DNA of 64,000 nt from Cnuella takakiae (GCF_001953305.1 NZ_MTFE01000010.1:2236048-2300047); one strand, 5' to 3'; shown: positions 1 to 10,490, counted from the first letter of the stretch. Translations and numbers: made by a program. Notes: generated by a model from the letters alone, not told the origin.

Positions 1-3000
1 GGGGCTATGCAGCCGGTATTTATGATATTGAAGAACTCACCGACCAGTTTGGATTTGGCATCAAGCGTACTCCGCTGGCCATCCGCAATTTCCTTTGGTT
101 TGCCCGCAATGTATTTTCCCAAAAGCCACAACAGGTGCTGCTGCTGGGAAAAGGGCTGGTGTACACCGAACAGCGTGCCCGTGAGGGCGACGCCACCAGC
201 TTGCGGCTGAACCTGGTGCCTACTTTTGGCAACCCAGCCTCTGATATCCTTTATGCCGCAGACCCCGGTTCTGCCGTGCCGAAGCTTTCTATTGGCAGGC
301 TTTCGGTGGTGAGTGGGCAGGAGGTAATGGACTATTTGCAAAAAGTAATAGAATACGAGGCGGCGCAGGCAAAGGTAAGTGCCGACCCCGCCGATATGGC
401 CTGGAAGAAAAACCTGGTACACATAATTGGTTCGGGCGACCCCAACCTTCAGGCCAGCCTGGAGCAGTATATGGCTACCTGTAAGGCCATAGCCTCCGAT
501 ACCCTTTGGGGCGCCGATGTGCACACTTTTGCCAAAAAAACAGGGAGCAATACGGAGCAGATCAGCGAAAGAGCCCTGGAGCAATTGTTTGGGGAGGGCA
601 TTTCTTATGTTACCTATTTTGGCCATTCCTCCAGCTCCGGACTGGATTATAACCTGGACAATCCTGATGCCTACAACAACACGGGCAAGTATCCCGTGTT
701 TACCGCGCTGGGTTGTAATGCCGGTGGCATGTTTGGATTTAATACCAATCGGTTTGCCCTGCGGGATGCAATCAGCGAAAAGTTTGTGCTGGCGCCGCAA
801 AAAGGCATCATTGGCTTTATTGCTACCAGCCATTTTGGGGTGGTGAGCGTGTTGCGGATCTGGAATACGCAGTTGTACGAAAACATGTCGCGCAACGCTT
901 ATGGCAAAACCATGGGCGAGCTGATGCAGGCCACTGCTGCAAGCACGCTGTCCTCCGTAGCTGCCGGGGAGGAAAACTTTATGGTACGCACCAATGTAGA
1001 AGCCACCATATTGCATGGCGATCCTGCCATCCGGCTTAATACCTACCCGCAACCCGATTTTGTGCTTACCGATGCGCAGGTGAAAGTGGAACCCCAGTTT
1101 GTTTCCATCGCCGATACGGCCTTCCGGTTGGTGGTGCAGGTGCGTAATACCGGCAAAGCCATCAGCCGCAGCATTGTGCTGTCGGTAAAGCGGCAATATC
1201 CCGATGGGTCGGAAAAAGAACTGGTAAGGGATAGTGTTGCCGCACCGGTGCTGGCTGCAACCTACAACTATCGAATTGGGGTGGACGGGCAAAAAGACAA
1301 AGGCCTGAACCGCCTTACTGTAACTATTGATGATGGTGATTCGGTTGCCGAATTGTTTGAAACTAATAATACGGTAACAAAAGAAATACAGGTATACGAA
1401 GACGAGGCCCGCCCCGTGTACCCGCTGCCTTTTGGTATTGTAAACAATCCCGACCTGACGCTTGCTGTTTCCACCGCCGATCCGTTTAGTGCGGCCCGCA
1501 ATTACGTGGTGGAAATGGATACTAAGGAGTTGTTCAACTCGCCCGGGAAATGGAGCCGGCAAATCAACAGCAGGGGCGGCCTGCTGGAAGTAAAGCCCGG
1601 TGTGGCCCTGCAAAACAATACCGTGTATTACTGGCGGGTGGCGCAGGTACCTGAAAGCGGGGCAATGAGGTGGAGCAATCGTTCTTTTGTGTACCTGGCA
1701 GGCAGTGACGAAGGGTTTAATCAAAGCCATGTGTACCAGCATCTGCAATCGGAGCGTAAAGGCTTGTTGCTGGATAGTGCCGGGGTATGGCGTTTTGCGG
1801 ATAAAACCAATGAACTGTTTGTCAATAATGGGGTTTTTCCATCAGCTGCCAACCAGGCGGCAGATTTTGTGGTGTCCATCAATAACGACAACAGCCTGAT
1901 CCGCAGCGTGTGCGGCGTGTCTAATATCATCGTCAATGTATTTGACCCGCTTACGTTTAAGCCATGGTTTAATGGCAATGCCGGGCAGCCAGGGCGCTAT
2001 GGTAGTGCCACCGTTTGCGGGCAGGACCGGGCCTACAATTTCCAGTACAATATTATGGATACTGCTGGCCGAAAGCGTTTGCTGGAGTTTTTGCAGTTGA
2101 TACCTAACAACCACTATGTAGTGGTGCGCAATACTTCGGGCACGGCGGCTAATTCCAACACCTATGTGCAGCAGTGGCAGGCCGATACGGCTTTTTGGGG
2201 ATCGGGCAACAGCATTTACCACGAGTTGCAGCGCCGGGGTTTTTCCCAGATTGATTCCTTTACCCGTCCACGGGCCTGGATATTTATATACCGCAAAGGC
2301 GACCCTACCTACCGCACCCGGCAGGTGGTGAGCCAGGGGATACTGGATAAGATCACCCTTTTGGCGCCCTGTGCCACACCGGGCACAGAGGGAAGCCTGC
2401 AGAGCCCTGTGTTGGGGCCGGCAACTAAATGGCAGGAGTTTGTATGGGATGCCAAAACCGCCATCACAGGCCAGGTAAGACTATCCTTGCTAGGCGTTGA
2501 GGATCTGGGCAAAACAGATACCCTCGCCCGCCTTGGCGAAACTGATCCCAGGCGGCTCGATCTTTCTTTTGTAGATGCAGCCCGTTACCCTAACCTGCGC
2601 ATTGGCGTACAGCTTAGCGATACGGTTAAGTATAGTCCCAGCCAGCTAAGCATGCTGCGGCTTTCGGGGCTGCCGCTTCCTGAAGGGGCCATAGCGCCCA
2701 ACCTGCTTTTTCAACTGGCCGATACCATGGCTGTTGGCGAGCCGCTGGTGCTGAAACTGGCTTTCAAAAATGTAGGCACCCAGCCTTTCGACAGCCTGCG
2801 TGTAAAACTGCAGGTAACCGATCGCAACAATAAAGTGCAGGATATCCCGGTGCAGCAATTGCGGCCGCTACCCGGTGGAGATACCCTGCAGGTGGTTGCA
2901 CCCATCAACAACGAGGCTTTTGCGGGTGCCAACCAGTTGTACGTAGAGGTAAACCCGCCCGGGGCCCAGCCCGAGCAGTACCGGTTCAATAATTTTTTGT

Positions 3001-3755
3001 TCCGGCCATTTTTTGTACGTGATGACGAACAGGCGCCACTAGTGGATGTAACCTTCGATGGGGTAAGGGTGCAGCACAACGACATCGTATCGGCCAAGCC
3101 CGAAATCCTGATCCGCCTTACCGATGAATCCAAACAACTGCTTTTGAACGATACCGCTTTGGTAGGTGTAAAGTTGCGCAACCTGGCCGCCAACGTTGAA
3201 CGGAGTTATGCTTTTGATGGCGATACTTTACGATTCATTCCGGCAGGTGGGGGTACAGAAAATGTGGCAACGGTTGTGTTCCGGCCTCACTTTGCAACAG
3301 ACGGTACTTACGAGTTGCAGGTGGTAGGCAGGGACCGGCGGGGCAACCAATCGGGTACATCAGCTTACCGGGTGCAGTTCCAGGTTGTTGGCAAGGCCAT
3401 GATCTCCAACATGCTCAATTATCCCAACCCTTTTACCACGTCCACGGCTTTTGTGTTTACCCTAACGGGGTCCGAAGTGCCGCAGAACCTGCGGATACAA
3501 ATTCTGACGGCAACCGGCAGGGTGGTGCGGGAAATAAGCCGGGAAGAACTAGGGCCGCTGCGTATCGGCCGCAACATCACGGAGTTTAAATGGGATGGCA
3601 CCGACCAGTACGGTCAGAAGCTGGGCAATGGTGTGTACCTGTACCGGGTAATTGCGCAGGAGAATGGCGGCAAACTGGACAAGTTCAGGCCCATTGGGGA
3701 TGTTACCGAGCAGTACTTCTACAAGGGTTACGGAAAAATGTACCTGATGCGGTAA
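1..3755 (+). CDS. C25-family peptidase / PorU-like T9SS protein, 5' end outside window
   Basis: The reading frame is open from base 3 and has no start in the window, so the N-terminus is missing; about 1250 codons are visible. A gingipain-type C25 fold is indicated by a His in the motif YFGHSSSSG (codon 624-626) and a Cys in [10 protein letters not shown] (codon 714-716), spaced as the catalytic pair. Downstream come a CARDB-like segment (about 1060-1410), a long beta-rich middle, and a C-terminal FlgD-like domain beginning near YPNPF (about 3420), where type IX secretion cargo and PorU-type proteins carry such modules. Known role of the family: outer-membrane sortase that removes type IX sorting domains, or a secreted protease. 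PorU or PorU2 is my inference. No clear terminator follows; an inverted repeat lies 31 nt downstream. Confidence 0.8.
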   Translation, partial: GYAAGIYDIEELTDQFGFGIKRTPLAIRNFLWFARNVFSQKPQQVLLLGKGLVYTEQRAREGDATSLRLNLVPTFGNPASDILYAADPGSAVPKLSIGRLSVVSGQEVMDYLQKVIEYEAAQAKVSADPADMAWKKNLVHIIGSGDPNLQASLEQYMATCKAIASDTLWGADVHTFAKKTGSNTEQISERALEQLFGEGISYVTYFGHSSSSGLDYNLDNPDAYNNTGKYPVFTALGCNAGGMFGFNTNRFALRDAISEKFVLAPQKGIIGFIATSHFGVVSVLRIWNTQLYENMSRNAYGKTMGELMQATAASTLSSVAAGEENFMVRTNVEATILHGDPAIRLNTYPQPDFVLTDAQVKVEPQFVSIADTAFRLVVQVRNTGKAISRSIVLSVKRQYPDGSEKELVRDSVAAPVLAATYNYRIGVDGQKDKGLNRLTVTIDDGDSVAELFETNNTVTKEIQVYEDEARPVYPLPFGIVNNPDLTLAVSTADPFSAARNYVVEMDTKELFNSPGKWSRQINSRGGLLEVKPGVALQNNTVYYWRVAQVPESGAMRWSNRSFVYLAGSDEGFNQSHVYQHLQSERKGLLLDSAGVWRFADKTNELFVNNGVFPSAANQAADFVVSINNDNSLIRSVCGVSNIIVNVFDPLTFKPWFNGNAGQPGRYGSATVCGQDRAYNFQYNIMDTAGRKRLLEFLQLIPNNHYVVVRNTSGTAANSNTYVQQWQADTAFWGSGNSIYHELQRRGFSQIDSFTRPRAWIFIYRKGDPTYRTRQVVSQGILDKITLLAPCATPGTEGSLQSPVLGPATKWQEFVWDAKTAITGQVRLSLLGVEDLGKTDTLARLGETDPRRLDLSFVDAARYPNLRIGVQLSDTVKYSPSQLSMLRLSGLPLPEGAIAPNLLFQLADTMAVGEPLVLKLAFKNVGTQPFDSLRVKLQVTDRNNKVQDIPVQQLRPLPGGDTLQVVAPINNEAFAGANQLYVEVNPPGAQPEQYRFNNFLFRPFFVRDDEQAPLVDVTFDGVRVQHNDIVSAKPEILIRLTDESKQLLLNDTALVGVKLRNLAANVERSYAFDGDTLRFIPAGGGTENVATVVFRPHFATDGTYELQVVGRDRRGNQSGTSAYRVQFQVVGKAMISNMLNYPNPFTTSTAFVFTLTGSEVPQNLRIQILTATGRVVREISREELGPLRIGRNITEFKWDGTDQYGQKLGNGVYLYRVIAQENGGKLDKFRPIGDVTEQYFYKGYGKMYLMR

Positions 3756-3786
3756 GGCTGCCGGGCCTAACTTTGCGCACCCTAGG

Positions 3787-3884
3787 GGGGATCCCGGATG
3801 TTGGATTTTGGAATTTGTAGTCAGTAGTGAGTTTATAACCTGCATACACCTGCCGAGATCCGAAATCCCAGATCAGAGATCCGC
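3787..3884. repeat. Inverted-repeat element, family J copy 2
   Basis: Left arm words such as GGATCCCGGATGTTGGATTT are mirrored by right arm words GAGATCCGAAATCCCAGATC across a spacer of about 40 nt. The same GATC/GGATTT/CCGAAATC vocabulary recurs at 56142-56225, after leuA. The spacer has no matching sequence in the other copy. Confidence 0.6.
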
Positions 3885-3912
3885 CCTTTGGTTTACAATT
3901 AAATCCTTTTTC

Positions 3913-5766
3913 ATGGCAAAAATTGGCATTAACCTTTCAACCGGAAGTTTACAGCAGAGCGAAATTATCGTGGGCATTGACTTGGGTACTACCAATAGCC
4001 TGATCGCCATTATACATCCCGATACAAAACAACCCACTGTTTTGAAGGAGTACGATGCTACTTCGCTCGTTCCTTCAATCGTACATTTTGGAAAAGGAGG
4101 CTCCCTTGCTGTTGGCGTGGAAGCAAAACAATACCTGATCACAGATCCTGAGCATACCATTTTTTCTGTGAAACGCCTGATGGGTAAATCTTATGGCGAT
4201 GTAAACGAAGTTTCGGGTCGCCTGGGCTATAAAGTAATTGATGACGGTACCGACAACCTGGTGAAGGTTGAAGTGGATGGTAAGTTTTATACACCCATTG
4301 AACTTTCTTCTTATATCCTCAAATCGCTGAAGGACCGTGCGGAACACATCCTGAAAACACCCGTGAACCGTGCGGTGATTACCGTACCTGCTTATTTCAA
4401 CGATGCACAACGCCAGGCCACCCGGGATGCCGGCAAGCTGGCCGGGCTGGATGTGCTGCGTATTGTAAACGAGCCTACCGCCGCTTCGCTGGCCTATGGC
4501 ATTGGCATCAGCAAAGAGGAAAAAACCGTAGCTGTTTACGATTTGGGCGGTGGCACGTTTGATATTTCCATCATGCGCATTACCAATGGTGTGTTTGAAG
4601 TATTGTCTACCAATGGGGATACCTACCTGGGTGGTGACGATTTTGATGCCGCCATCGTGGCGCATTGGGTAAAAGAACTTGGTCTGACCGAAACCCAGTT
4701 GCAAAACAAGGAACTGGTACAAACCCTCCGCCTGCAGGCAGAAGAAGCCAAGAAGCACCTGAGCAGCGCCGACAGCTACACCGGTGCAGTGATGGAATAT
4801 TCGGTTATGCTTACCCGTGAACAGCTGGAACAACTCGTGCAACCGCTTGTAGAACGGACCATTACCTGCTGCCGCAACGCTGTAAAGGATGCCGGCGTAG
4901 GCATCAACGAAATTGAAGAAGTAGTGATGGTAGGCGGATCTACAAGGGTGCCGCTGGTAAAACAACAAGTTGGCGCTTTCTTTGGCCGAGCCGTACACGA
5001 CAACATTAATCCCGACGAAGTAGTAGCGCTGGGTGCTGCCATACAGGCTGATATCTTAGCTGGTAATAATAAAGACATCCTGCTGCTGGATGTAACCCCG
5101 CTTTCGCTCGGTATCGAAACCATGGGAGGTTTGATGGATGTATTGATTCCCCGCAACAACCGCATCCCCACGCGTGCGGGCCGGCAATACACCACGCAGA
5201 AAGATGGCCAAAGCGGTATGCGCATTTCCGTATTTCAGGGGGAGCGCGACCTGGTAAAAGACAACCGCAAACTGGCGGAGTTCAACCTCACCGGCATCCC
5301 CGCCATGCCTGCTGGTTTGGCCAAAGTGGAAGTGTCCTTCCTGATTAATGCCGATGGTATTTTGCAGGTTACGGCCAAGGAACTGCGCAGCGGTGTGGCA
5401 CAATCGGTAGAAGTAAAGCCGCAATACGGACTTACCGATGCTGAAGTAGAGCAAATGCTGATGGATTCCATTACCCACGCCAAAGAAGACATGCAAACCC
5501 GTGCCCTTGTGGAGGCGCAAACTGAAGGCCGCATCCTGTTGGAAACAACGGAAAACTTCCTGCGGAAAAATGAAGGTTTCTTAACAGCGAAGGAATCTGA
5601 GGATACAGCAGCTGCTATGGCTGATCTGCGTGCAAAGATTGATGCCGGTTCTAAAGATGAAGTGCAGGCTGCTATTGAGCATCTGAACACTATTTCCCGG
5701 CCTTATGCCGAAAGGCTGATGGATGAAGCGGTAGGTGCAGCCTTACGCAACAAGTCAATCAAATAA
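3913..5766 (+). CDS. hscA: Hsp70-type Fe-S cluster assembly chaperone HscA
   Basis: The 617-residue product fits HscA length (about 616) rather than DnaK (about 640). The N-terminal ATPase domain has the phosphate-binding motif GIDLGTTNS near residue 20, the YDLGGGTFD motif and the VGGSTRVP motif. The C-terminal substrate-binding domain contains [14 protein letters not shown] and NRIPTR. An upstream in-frame ATG at 3808 exists, but homology begins at MAKIGINL (3913), which I use as start. HscA works with HscB to move clusters from IscU to target proteins in the cytoplasm. hscB and iscU are not next to it, so the HscA rather than DnaK call rests on length and sequence. A terminator hairpin follows immediately. 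Confidence 0.88.
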   Translation: MAKIGINLSTGSLQQSEIIVGIDLGTTNSLIAIIHPDTKQPTVLKEYDATSLVPSIVHFGKGGSLAVGVEAKQYLITDPEHTIFSVKRLMGKSYGDVNEVSGRLGYKVIDDGTDNLVKVEVDGKFYTPIELSSYILKSLKDRAEHILKTPVNRAVITVPAYFNDAQRQATRDAGKLAGLDVLRIVNEPTAASLAYGIGISKEEKTVAVYDLGGGTFDISIMRITNGVFEVLSTNGDTYLGGDDFDAAIVAHWVKELGLTETQLQNKELVQTLRLQAEEAKKHLSSADSYTGAVMEYSVMLTREQLEQLVQPLVERTITCCRNAVKDAGVGINEIEEVVMVGGSTRVPLVKQQVGAFFGRAVHDNINPDEVVALGAAIQADILAGNNKDILLLDVTPLSLGIETMGGLMDVLIPRNNRIPTRAGRQYTTQKDGQSGMRISVFQGERDLVKDNRKLAEFNLTGIPAMPAGLAKVEVSFLINADGILQVTAKELRSGVAQSVEVKPQYGLTDAEVEQMLMDSITHAKEDMQTRALVEAQTEGRILLETTENFLRKNEGFLTAKESEDTAAAMADLRAKIDAGSKDEVQAAIEHLNTISRPYAERLMDEAVGAALRNKSIK

Positions 5767-5771
5767 ATCAG

Positions 5772-5795
5772 AAGGGCCGGAAGGCCCTTATTATT
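5772..5795 (+). terminator. Intrinsic terminator after hscA
   Basis: A 7-bp stem AAGGGCC/GGCCCTT with a GGAA loop is followed by TATTATT. It lies between convergent genes (hscA and the membrane protein on the minus strand) and could act in both directions. Confidence 0.7.
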
Positions 5796-5799
5796 GTGC

Positions 5800-6957
5800 T
5801 CATTTTTGTGCAAATGGTCTTGCAACAAAGCTTGCCAATATGATGATCATAGGCAGCAAGGGAAGAATAAACCGGTTGTGCCAATCATCGCAGGATAAAG
5901 TTGCAGCAAACGAAGTAAGCAATAGTAAGGTGACGATAAATCCAAGAAGTGAATGATCGGAACTGCACCACCTCCTTATTCCCAAAACAGAAAGCAAGTA
6001 CAAGCTGTAGAAGTAAACGGCGATAAATAGGTTGTGCGCAGGTGCATAAAACGATCTGATTAAACCCCAAAAGGAAAGAAACCTTTCGACTGCTATCTGA
6101 ATAAAAAAGCGGGGCTGCTGCACAATCATGTGTCCTATACCCTGCAAAGAGTTGGGGTTGATATTATTGGGTAGGATAAAGGCCGGTGCTGTATTGGAAA
6201 CGCCGCACAGAATTTGTCCTGAACTGAAAGGCATTAAAAAGTTAAAACCGCCACCTGCATTCATAATTGTATTTACCATTAAGGTAAATGCGGCAATAGC
6301 AATGCTGCAACACAGCCACTTCCAAATTTTAAGGATATGTGTGTTTGGTTGTAATAAAAGGAATGCAACTGTTGCCGGAACTAAAAAGATACCCACCGGC
6401 CGCGTAAAGATCATTAATACCAACATAAGTGGTAATAATGCTATCCATAACCGTTGCCTGCATACTGCTTGTTGCAGGCCATGTAAATAGATAATGAGTC
6501 CACTGAAATAAATAGATTCAGTAAAGAGGTAAAAATTGTACTCCTGGTAATATACCATTGCAATGAGGGCAGCGGTGCCGGCAGCTGCAATCCAATTGCG
6601 GTGTGATTGATAAAGCAATCGGTAAAAACAAAGTGTAGCAAAGGCATTCAACGAAAGTTGAACCAATACGGGTAAGTAGGGAAAGGTACCGGTCTGTTTA
6701 GCAATTGAAATCAGTAAAATCTCCGTGTAATAATATCGAAACTGTCCGTTGGCCAGGTGGCCGGTTTGCAGTAGGTGGTCCGCATTGGTGATGTATTTTT
6801 CTGCTTCATATCCGGTTACTATTCCTTTTTGCAGGAACAAGGCCAGGTTGATGATGGCCCACAGCATTGCCAATGTAATGCCATGTCCATGTTGGGTAAA
6901 TCTCAGTTGTAGCAGGTAGTTTTTTGAATTTGATTTTTGTGTTAGCTCCTGCTGCAT
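5800..6957 (-). CDS. Polytopic membrane protein, glycosyltransferase-like, function unknown
   Basis: The 385-residue product is dominated by hydrophobic segments (about ten predicted by eye) after a short polar N-terminus. Loop motifs such as YEAEKYITNADHLLQTGH and a later EYNFYLFTES resemble the first loops of dolichyl-phosphate-mannose-type (GT-C fold) glycosyltransferases, but I cannot place it in a named family. It is the last gene of a minus-strand group: its start codon overlaps the stop of the acyltransferase gene by one base (TAATG), which implies translational coupling. The context suggests a role in cell-envelope glycan or lipid modification; that is inference. Confidence 0.75.
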   Translation of the reverse strand: MQQELTQKSNSKNYLLQLRFTQHGHGITLAMLWAIINLALFLQKGIVTGYEAEKYITNADHLLQTGHLANGQFRYYYTEILLISIAKQTGTFPYLPVLVQLSLNAFATLCFYRLLYQSHRNWIAAAGTAALIAMVYYQEYNFYLFTESIYFSGLIIYLHGLQQAVCRQRLWIALLPLMLVLMIFTRPVGIFLVPATVAFLLLQPNTHILKIWKWLCCSIAIAAFTLMVNTIMNAGGGFNFLMPFSSGQILCGVSNTAPAFILPNNINPNSLQGIGHMIVQQPRFFIQIAVERFLSFWGLIRSFYAPAHNLFIAVYFYSLYLLSVLGIRRWCSSDHSLLGFIVTLLLLTSFAATLSCDDWHNRFILPLLPMIIILASFVARPFAQK

Positions 6958-8045
6958 TAAAGAAAATGTTTTTTTAATGCCAGAAAAGGCTGTTCAATCC
7001 ATCGGAAGCTTATTGCACTTAATACAAATACTGTTAGAAGGCTGACTCCTGCAATTACGTTGTGCGAAACTCCGGGATGATTTGCCAGTATTCTACCTAG
7101 GAGGAATAAGACCGGCAGGTGTAACAGGTAAATGCTGTAGCTTATTTTTCCAAGTTTGCTGAATGTCTGTTTTAGGAGAGAAGCGCTTCGTGTGTGCTCG
7201 TAGGTACTGACATACTGAATTAGGAGCGCACAACATATTGCGGTAAGGGTATAGCCCCAACTGCCCATGATCCAATTATCGGGATGGATATTACCAAAAC
7301 TATAGATGGTTGCTGCAAGGGTAAGGAGCCATGCAAGAAGTATGTACAGCAGTAGTTTTGAAAACTTTGCATTTTGTTGTGTGCCCACAATAGCCATGTA
7401 CCCTCCTGCCAGCAGGCTATCAGCCCTTGTAAGCGTGCTGTGGTAATAACGGGAGTAATCTTCAGGATGATTTATGGATAACATACAGCGGAAAACAAGG
7501 ACGCAACCACAGGTGCACAGGATAAGTCTTTTCAGTATAGTTTCATTGGGACAAAGCCAAAGAATTATTGGCCATACCAGGTAAAACTGCTCCTCCAATG
7601 CAAGCGACCATAAATGCAAAAGGTAAGGACTATCGGCTGTAGCCGCTTGTAGTGGTACCCAGTTAAGGGTAAGCGTATAAAATTGAAGCTGGTGTTGCAG
7701 GTGCCACCCAAACGAGGAGCCAGGTCCTTGCTGCCGGAATAGAAAACTGCCACTAATAAAAAATGCGGCCAGCAATAAAAAGTAAAGCGGAAAGGTGCGC
7801 AGTATTCTCCGTGCATAAAAGTTGCGGAAGTAACGGGGATGTTGCCGGGTGCGGAGCAGGTTTTGGGTGATCAGGAAGCCAGATAGTACAAAGAACAGGT
7901 CAACCCCCATCCAGCCAAAGCGGAACAGGGGATTGCTGTCGAAGTAGTGATATAAAACCACCAGGAGGATCGCCAGGCCCCGTAACCCGTCGAGTGCCGG
8001 GTAGTGGGGTGCTGCCGCCGCTTCCGGGGCTGCAATTGATTTCAT
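6957..8045 (-). CDS. Membrane-bound O-acyltransferase, AT3 family
   Basis: The 362-residue protein shows the acyltransferase-3 signatures: YPALDGLRGLAILLVVLYH near residues 15-33 with the family His, FGWMGVDLFFVLSGFLIT, FYARRILRTFPLYFLL, and WSLALEEQFYLVWP. About ten hydrophobic segments follow. The family moves acyl groups (often acetyl) from cytoplasmic donors to surface sugars or lipids. The substrate cannot be read from the sequence. It lies 23 nt downstream of ribE and overlaps the next membrane gene by one base, so the three are probably co-transcribed. Confidence 0.9.
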   Translation of the reverse strand: MKSIAAPEAAAAPHYPALDGLRGLAILLVVLYHYFDSNPLFRFGWMGVDLFFVLSGFLITQNLLRTRQHPRYFRNFYARRILRTFPLYFLLLAAFFISGSFLFRQQGPGSSFGWHLQHQLQFYTLTLNWVPLQAATADSPYLLHLWSLALEEQFYLVWPIILWLCPNETILKRLILCTCGCVLVFRCMLSINHPEDYSRYYHSTLTRADSLLAGGYMAIVGTQQNAKFSKLLLYILLAWLLTLAATIYSFGNIHPDNWIMGSWGYTLTAICCALLIQYVSTYEHTRSASLLKQTFSKLGKISYSIYLLHLPVLFLLGRILANHPGVSHNVIAGVSLLTVFVLSAISFRWIEQPFLALKKHFL

Positions 8046-8068
8046 GGGGTAGGGAGGGGTGGAATGGG

Positions 8069-8662
8069 TTATTGCGCAAACAGGCTTTTGCTCCGCAAGA
8101 TGTATTTACCAATCATATCAAACTCCAAATTGATGGCATCACCCTCCTTCAAAAACTGCAGGTTGGTATGCGTCCAGGTAAAAGGGATGATGGCAACTGC
8201 GAGTGTGGTATTGGTTACATTGAACGCGGTGAGCGAAATGCCATTGATACAGATGCTGCCTTTTTCAATTACCAGCGGGGCAAACTGCTCCGGGAATCGA
8301 AAGGTCAGTTCCCAGCTACCTTGTTTATCAATAATGGACTGGCAGGTGCCTGTGGTATCTACATGGCCCTGTACAAAATGCCCGTCGAGGCGGGAGGAGG
8401 GGAGCAGGCTACGCTCCAGGTTTACCGTGGTGCCTTCCTGCCACTGGCCGAGGGCGGTTTTGTCGAGGGTTTCCTGAACGGCGGTAACCTGGTAGCGGCT
8501 GCCTTCAATAGCTTCTACGGTAAGGCAAACACCATTGTGCGCCACGCTTTGGTCCACTTTCAGGTCGGCAGTAAAAGGGCTTTCGATCCAAAAAGTACGG
8601 TTGGTGCCCTGGGTGGTAATTTCGGTAACCTTGCCCAGCACTTCGATGATTCCGGTAAACAT
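8069..8662 (-). CDS. ribE: Riboflavin synthase, alpha chain
   Basis: The 197-residue product begins MFTGIIEVLGKV, the typical start of riboflavin synthase, and shows the internal duplication of lumazine-binding barrels: DQSVAHNGVCLTV in the first half and KGSICINGISLTA in the second. It dismutates two 6,7-dimethyl-8-ribityllumazine molecules into riboflavin. GHFVQGHVD and similar substrate-site motifs are present. It is the first gene of a three-gene minus-strand unit and is divergent from rpsU. No FMN riboswitch is apparent in the 97-bp divergent spacer. Confidence 0.95.
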   Translation of the reverse strand: MFTGIIEVLGKVTEITTQGTNRTFWIESPFTADLKVDQSVAHNGVCLTVEAIEGSRYQVTAVQETLDKTALGQWQEGTTVNLERSLLPSSRLDGHFVQGHVDTTGTCQSIIDKQGSWELTFRFPEQFAPLVIEKGSICINGISLTAFNVTNTTLAVAIIPFTWTHTNLQFLKEGDAINLEFDMIGKYILRSKSLFAQ

Positions 8663-8691
8663 GGGGCGAAATTCGGTATTTTAGATTTTCT

Positions 8692-8724
8692 TTTGTTTGT
8701 TATTCCAAATAGGCTTTATCTTTG
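8692..8724 (+). promoter_or_regulatory. Bacteroidota-type promoter of rpsU
   Basis: The -7 element TATCTTTG (8717-8724) matches TAnnTTTG exactly. Two TTTG boxes lie upstream (8692-8695 and 8696-8699), at 21 and 17 bp spacing. Confidence 0.65.
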
Positions 8725-8740
8725 CCCTTCCTAAAACAAC

Positions 8741-8750
8741 TAAAGGAGGT
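8741..8750 (+). promoter_or_regulatory. Perfect Shine-Dalgarno sequence of rpsU
   Basis: TAAAGGAGGT lies 10 nt before the rpsU start codon. It is an unusually complete match to the 16S anti-Shine-Dalgarno, whereas most genes in this window (for example tuf and rpoC) show none. Known background: in Bacteroidia the 16S tail is sequestered by bS21/bS18/bS6, and a strong site on rpsU allows bS21 autoregulation. Confidence 0.8.
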
Positions 8751-8759
8751 ATATAAAGC

Positions 8760-8957
8760 ATGCTCATCATCGATTCTAAAGACTGCGAAAACATTGACAA
8801 GGCCCTCAAGAAGTATAAGAAGAAGTTTGAAAAGGCCAAAATCCTGTTGCAGTTGCGTGAACGTCAATCTTTCACCAAGCCTTCTGTAAAGCGCCGCGGT
8901 GAAGTATTGAAAGCAGTTTACAAGCAGCAGATTGCCAGCGGCAAACTGGAAGCTTAA
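8760..8957 (+). CDS. rpsU: 30S ribosomal protein bS21
   Basis: A 65-residue basic protein of typical bS21 length with the conserved core EKAKILLQLRERQSFTKPSV and a KRR-containing tail. bS21 is a small-subunit protein near the 16S 3' end and, in Bacteroidia, helps occlude the anti-Shine-Dalgarno. It has its own promoter, a strong ribosome-binding site, and an intrinsic terminator directly downstream, so it appears monocistronic. The neighbours xerC and hpf are the usual Bacteroidota partners. Confidence 0.97.
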   Translation: MLIIDSKDCENIDKALKKYKKKFEKAKILLQLRERQSFTKPSVKRRGEVLKAVYKQQIASGKLEA

Positions 8958-8977
8958 TACCTTTATCAATACATTGC

Positions 8978-9018
8978 AATAGCTGCAAGGTTCTTCCTAC
9001 CTTGCAGCTATTCTTGTT
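8978..9018 (+). terminator. Strong terminator hairpin between rpsU and xerC
   Basis: A perfect 14-bp stem, AATAGCTGCAAGGT paired with ACCTTGCAGCTATT, encloses a 7-nt loop and is followed by CTTGTTT. It ends two bases before the xerC start codon, so any transcript reading through would bury the xerC initiation region in this structure. Confidence 0.75.
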
Positions 9019-9019
9019 T

Positions 9020-9949
9020 ATGGCCCATCCTCATCCTGTAATCGAGCCGTTTCTGCATTATCTCCAATACGAGAAGCGCTACTCCGCACATACCGTGCTG
9101 GCCTACCAAACCGACCTCATCCAGTTTTTCGATTTTGTGCAAACCGATTTTGGCGGGATGGAACTGCCGGCCATTGGGCACACCCATATCCGTTCCTGGC
9201 TGGCCGCGCTGAAAGGTGCGGAGCAAACAGCCCGTACCCTCAACCGCAAGATTTCTTCCCTGCGTGCTTTTTTCAAATACCTGGTAAAAACCGGCAAGCT
9301 GGAAAAATCACCCATGGGGAAAGTGGTGGCGCCAAAAGCGGAAAAGCGGTTGCCGTCGTTTTTATCGGAGCAGGATGTCCGCAAGCTGTTTGAAGCGCAG
9401 CCAGATCCGAGTGTACCGGAACGTTTCCCGGAACATGATTACGACCTGCAAACCGATAAAATGCTCCTGCTCTTATTTTACCACACTGGTATGCGTTTGT
9501 CGGAGGCCCTTGGCTTGCAGGAACAGAACATCCATTTGGGTGCGGGCAATTTAAAGGTGTTGGGAAAGGGAAATAAGGAGCGGATTATTCCCATCACACA
9601 TACACTGGCTGATGCCATCAGAAAGTACGCAGCGCACAAGCGCCATCACCTGGAGCAGCCGCACCATGAATCGGGCTGTTTGTTGCTGAATAAAAAAGGC
9701 CAGCCTTTGCAGCCACGCGCCGCATATGAAAGGGTAAAGCACCATTTGGATGAAGTGACCACCATCAGCAAGCGCAGCCCCCACGTGTTGCGCCACACGT
9801 TTGCTACCCATCTTACAAACAAGGGCGCCGACCTGAACGCGGTGAAAGAGTTGTTGGGACACAGCAGCCTTGCAGCTACCCAGGTGTATACCCACAATAC
9901 CATCGAGCAGTTAAAAGATATTTACAGGAAAGCCCATCCCAAAGCCTGA
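9020..9949 (+). CDS. xerC: Tyrosine recombinase XerC/XerD
   Basis: The 309-residue protein has an N-terminal SAM-like core-binding domain (residues 1-95) and a C-terminal catalytic domain with the full set of active residues: Arg159 (HTGMRLSE), Lys183 (LGKGNKER), His255 and Arg258 (HVLRHTFATHL), His281 (LGHSS) and nucleophile Tyr290. It resolves chromosome dimers at dif. I start at MAHPHP (9020); an ATG 18 nt upstream (9002) lies inside the rpsU terminator. Its usual Bacteroidota neighbour is hpf, present here. No Shine-Dalgarno is visible. Confidence 0.93.
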   Translation: MAHPHPVIEPFLHYLQYEKRYSAHTVLAYQTDLIQFFDFVQTDFGGMELPAIGHTHIRSWLAALKGAEQTARTLNRKISSLRAFFKYLVKTGKLEKSPMGKVVAPKAEKRLPSFLSEQDVRKLFEAQPDPSVPERFPEHDYDLQTDKMLLLLFYHTGMRLSEALGLQEQNIHLGAGNLKVLGKGNKERIIPITHTLADAIRKYAAHKRHHLEQPHHESGCLLLNKKGQPLQPRAAYERVKHHLDEVTTISKRSPHVLRHTFATHLTNKGADLNAVKELLGHSSLAATQVYTHNTIEQLKDIYRKAHPKA

Positions 9950-9960
9950 ATTTAACACTT

Positions 9961-9988
9961 AGCACACCCAAAAAAGGTGTGCTTTTTT
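9961..9988 (+). terminator. Intrinsic terminator after xerC
   Basis: Stem AGCACACC/GGTGTGCT with an A-rich loop is followed by six T residues, 11 nt after the xerC stop. Confidence 0.8.
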
Positions 9989-10041
9989 CTTGGATGAAAT
10001 GCTATTATCGGGTACCTTCAGGATAGACGAAACAGCCAGTT

Positions 10042-10137
10042 TTTAGTTCAAAGTTGAAAGTTGAAAGTGCAAAGGCTATCAGCGATGTGAACGATTTTTA
10101 CTTTGAACGATGAATTTATAACTGTCAACTGTCTTCC
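10042..10137. repeat. Degenerate inverted-repeat element upstream of hpf
   Basis: Words TTCAAAGTTGAAAGT on the left and ACTTTGAAC, AACTGTCAACTGTC on the right are related to the family B element at 11251-11307. The arms are poorly matched. Confidence 0.35.
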
Positions 10138-10179
10138 TCAGTTCTTTCTTTTATTGTTTCACAGTTAAAATAAAGTTCT

Positions 10180-10482
10180 ATGAACGTACAAATCCAAACT
10201 CATCACTTTGATGCGGATCAAAAACTGATTGACTATGTTGAGCGCCGACTGGACAAGCTCAATACTTTTCACGACCGGATCATCAAAGTTGATGTTTACC
10301 TTAAATTGGATAATGTAGTACACACCATCAAGGACAAGGTAGCTGAGATCCGTGTGCATGTACCCAAAGCCGACTTCTTTGTGAAATCCACCTCAAAATC
10401 ATTTGAAGCATCATTCGACGAAGCTTTTGAATCACTCGTCAACCAGATAAAACGTAAAAAGCAAAAACAATTAGCCGTATAA
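10180..10482 (+). CDS. hpf: Ribosome hibernation-promoting factor, short form
   Basis: The 100-residue product matches the S30AE/HPF fold: MNVQIQTHHFDADQKLIDYVERR followed by a beta strand VDVYLKL and a second helix with SFDEAFESL, ending in the basic tail QIKRKKQKQ. It lacks the C-terminal dimerisation domain of long HPF. It binds the 30S decoding region and silences ribosomes in slow growth. It is flanked by xerC and the tRNA operon and closed by an intrinsic terminator. Confidence 0.93.
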   Translation: MNVQIQTHHFDADQKLIDYVERRLDKLNTFHDRIIKVDVYLKLDNVVHTIKDKVAEIRVHVPKADFFVKSTSKSFEASFDEAFESLVNQIKRKKQKQLAV

Positions 10483-10490
10483 AAATCTTT

